Shown: piece after piece, positions 34,765 through 35,845 of the stretch | Numbering within the stretch: the first letter of the stretch is position 1 | Layout of the letters: each line of letters starts with the position of its first letter | NCBI RefSeq assembly: GCF_018403665.1 | Contig: NZ_BOVJ01000115.1 | Span: 1-35,845, forward strand | DNA from: Paenibacillus cisolokensis | GTDB lineage: Bacteria > Bacillota > Bacilli > Paenibacillales > Paenibacillaceae | Direction of reading: 5' to 3' | Length of the DNA stretch: 35,845 nt | Made by a program: the position numbers and the translations under genes | The notes under the pieces: generated by a model | Seen by the model: the letters and a program-made list of their open reading frames with translations, nothing else | Database searches by the model: none | Told to the model about the DNA's origin: nothing

Positions 34765-35669
34765 TGGGAACGGCGAACCATGAAGGCGTGCCGCTTCAGC
34801 CGAATGCGGGCGTGCCCGGGACGGGCGGCATATTCAGGGGAAGACTGGCGGAAAGGCTCGGTACGATCGGCATTTACGCCGGTATGTTGGCCGGCGCCGT
34901 CCTCTCGCTCTTTCCGTTTTATTGGCTGCTCGTCATGGCTACCGCGACGACCTCGGATATATTCCGGTTTCCTCCCCGGCTGCTGCCGGGCGACCAGCTG
35001 CTGGTCAATATCAACAAAGTGCTGGATCATGTCGGGTTCTTCCAATCGTTCGGCAACAGCGTTGTCGTGGCGGGCGTCCATACGCTGATCGTTCTGTTTT
35101 TCTGCTCGCTGGCGGGCTTTGCGTTCGCCAAATTCGAATTTCCGGCGAAAGGCTTCCTGTTCCTGTTCCTGCTTCTGACGATGATGATTCCGCAGCAGCT
35201 CGGCCTCATTCCCCAATTCATCATTATGCAGAAGCTCGGCTGGATCAACGAGCTGAAGGCGCTTATCATTCCGGGAGCGGCGAATGCGTTCGGCATCTTC
35301 TGGATGCGCCAATATTCCCAGTCGGTCATTCACGACGAATTGATCAACGCCGGCCGGATCGACGGCTGCAACTCGTTCGATCTGTACTGGCGGGTGGCGC
35401 TGCCGATTTTGCGTCCGGCGCTGGCGACGCTCGGAATCATTACGTTTCTCGGGTCCTGGAACGATTATTTGTGGCCGCTCGTCGTCATCTCGGTGCAAGA
35501 AAAATTTACGATCCAGATGCTCATCGCCTCGATGAACGGCGTATACAGCACGGACTATTCCATGGTTATGGCCGCTACGTTAATGGCGACGGTTCCGCTG
35601 ATTGTCGTGTTCAGCCTGTTCAGCCGGCAATTTATCGCCGGGTTGATGCAAGGCTCGGTCAAGGATTGA
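34764..35669 (+). CDS. ABC sugar importer permease, MalG/UgpE type
   Basis: The 301-residue permease is intact: GTIGIYAGMLAGAVLSLFPFYWLLVMATATTSDIFRFPP at the start, the EAA loop ELINAGRIDGCNSFDLYWRVALPIL at about residues 193-217, then FLGSWNDYLWPLVVI. ATG 34764 follows GGGGAGACG and overlaps the previous stop (TGATG). It completes the second CUT1-type importer. No strong terminator follows directly; an AT-only stem (ATTTTCA with TGAAAAT, 35683-35705) is weak. Confidence 0.94.
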   Translation: MGTANHEGVPLQPNAGVPGTGGIFRGRLAERLGTIGIYAGMLAGAVLSLFPFYWLLVMATATTSDIFRFPPRLLPGDQLLVNINKVLDHVGFFQSFGNSVVVAGVHTLIVLFFCSLAGFAFAKFEFPAKGFLFLFLLLTMMIPQQLGLIPQFIIMQKLGWINELKALIIPGAANAFGIFWMRQYSQSVIHDELINAGRIDGCNSFDLYWRVALPILRPALATLGIITFLGSWNDYLWPLVVISVQEKFTIQMLIASMNGVYSTDYSMVMAATLMATVPLIVVFSLFSRQFIAGLMQGSVKD

Positions 35670-35718
35670 CGGAAGGGAAAGGATTTTCACGTCTTTTCTG
35701 AAAATTTGAATAATAAGG

Positions 35719-35747
35719 TTGACATTCGCCGAACCGCGTGGTACCAT
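35719..35747 (+). promoter_or_regulatory. Promoter after the second importer operon
   Basis: TTGACA (35719-35724) and TACCAT (35742-35747) are 17 bp apart. It would start transcription near 35754, only about 70 nt before a terminator. Confidence 0.5.
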
Positions 35748-35753
35748 GGCCTC

Positions 35754-35822
35754 ACCTTGTAATCGAATCGGATGCCTGGTCTTCGGATGCCGGTAAGTAA
35801 GGCTGCGATTCGCAGCCTTTTT
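35754..35822 (+). ncRNA. Candidate short RNA or attenuated leader, unclassified
   Basis: The interval between the promoter and the terminator at 35801-35822 has no ORF with a ribosome binding site. It contains CGGATGCC twice (35769-35776 and 35784-35791). It could be a small RNA of about 70 nt or a leader whose gene has been separated by the intron. I match it to no known riboswitch. Confidence 0.35.
35801..35822 (+). terminator. Rho-independent terminator next to the intron
   Basis: GGCTGCG (35801-35807) pairs with CGCAGCC (35811-35817), loop ATT, then five T (35818-35822). Confidence 0.85.
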
Positions 35823-35828
35823 CTCGTG

Positions 35829-35845
35829 GTACGCCCAGCATGGGC
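35829..35845 (+). mobile_element. 5' end of a group IIC-like intron, continues beyond window
   Basis: GTACGCCCAGCATGGGC has the group II 5' consensus form (GUNYG) and resembles the opening of the O. iheyensis group IIC intron as I recall it. It shares its first 15 bases with the remnant at 15055. It starts six bases after a terminator T run, the known target preference of class C introns. Only 17 bases are visible, so the intron body and its reverse transcriptase must be sought downstream. Confidence 0.5.

Overview
The window looks like chromosome from a moderately high-GC, spore-former-type Firmicute close to Paenibacillus or Cohnella. The signs are strong GGAGG-type ribosome binding sites with some GTG and TTG starts, SLH and copper-amine-oxidase-like stalk domains, YesM/YesN-type two-component genes, ABC sugar importers without their own ATPase, a purine riboswitch and a group IIC-like intron. 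The assignment is by gene style only. No rRNA, tRNA, CRISPR array or prophage was seen.

Layout. 1-948: end of a CidA/LrgA-LrgB pair. 1218-11229: a divergent GntR regulator and an eight-gene sugar operon (enolase-superfamily dehydratase, two permeases, solute-binding lipoprotein, GH36-like alpha-galactosidase, zinc dehydrogenase, aldose-epimerase-like protein, SDR). The shared promoter region carries a palindrome overlapping the operon -35, a cre-like site and a 21-bp tandem repeat. 11226-12880 (minus): PhyH dioxygenase and AraC regulator. 13206-15007: Sir2 deacylase, a small unknown ORF and an arylamine N-acetyltransferase, then a terminator with a group II intron remnant. 15311-16300: Gfo/Idh/MocA oxidoreductase. 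16482-18106: a promoter, a guanine-type aptamer whose 3' half is also part of a terminator, and an FAD-dependent dehydrogenase. 18328-19469: stalk-domain protein. 19837-24345 (minus): membrane alpha/beta hydrolase and a beta-lactamase-SLH fusion, divergent from an OmpR-type regulator and kinase (24498-26647). 26994-35669: hydrolase, YesM-like kinase, solute-binding lipoprotein, YesN-like regulator, a second solute-binding lipoprotein and two permeases. 35719-35845: a promoter, a short possible RNA, a terminator and the 5' end of a group IIC-like intron.

How they work together. The first operon would import a galactoside-type sugar, hydrolyse it and oxidise the released sugar towards a sugar acid that the dehydratase acts on; this is inference. 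The last cluster looks like a sensing-plus-uptake module: a lipoprotein paralogous to the transporter's binding protein lies between the kinase and regulator genes, so it may be an extracellular co-sensor.

Caution: eight genes are broken by eleven apparent frameshifts. Each is repaired by adding one base, and nine lie in short homopolymers. This looks like uncorrected sequencing error, so I annotate these genes as single full-length CDSs and give each break.
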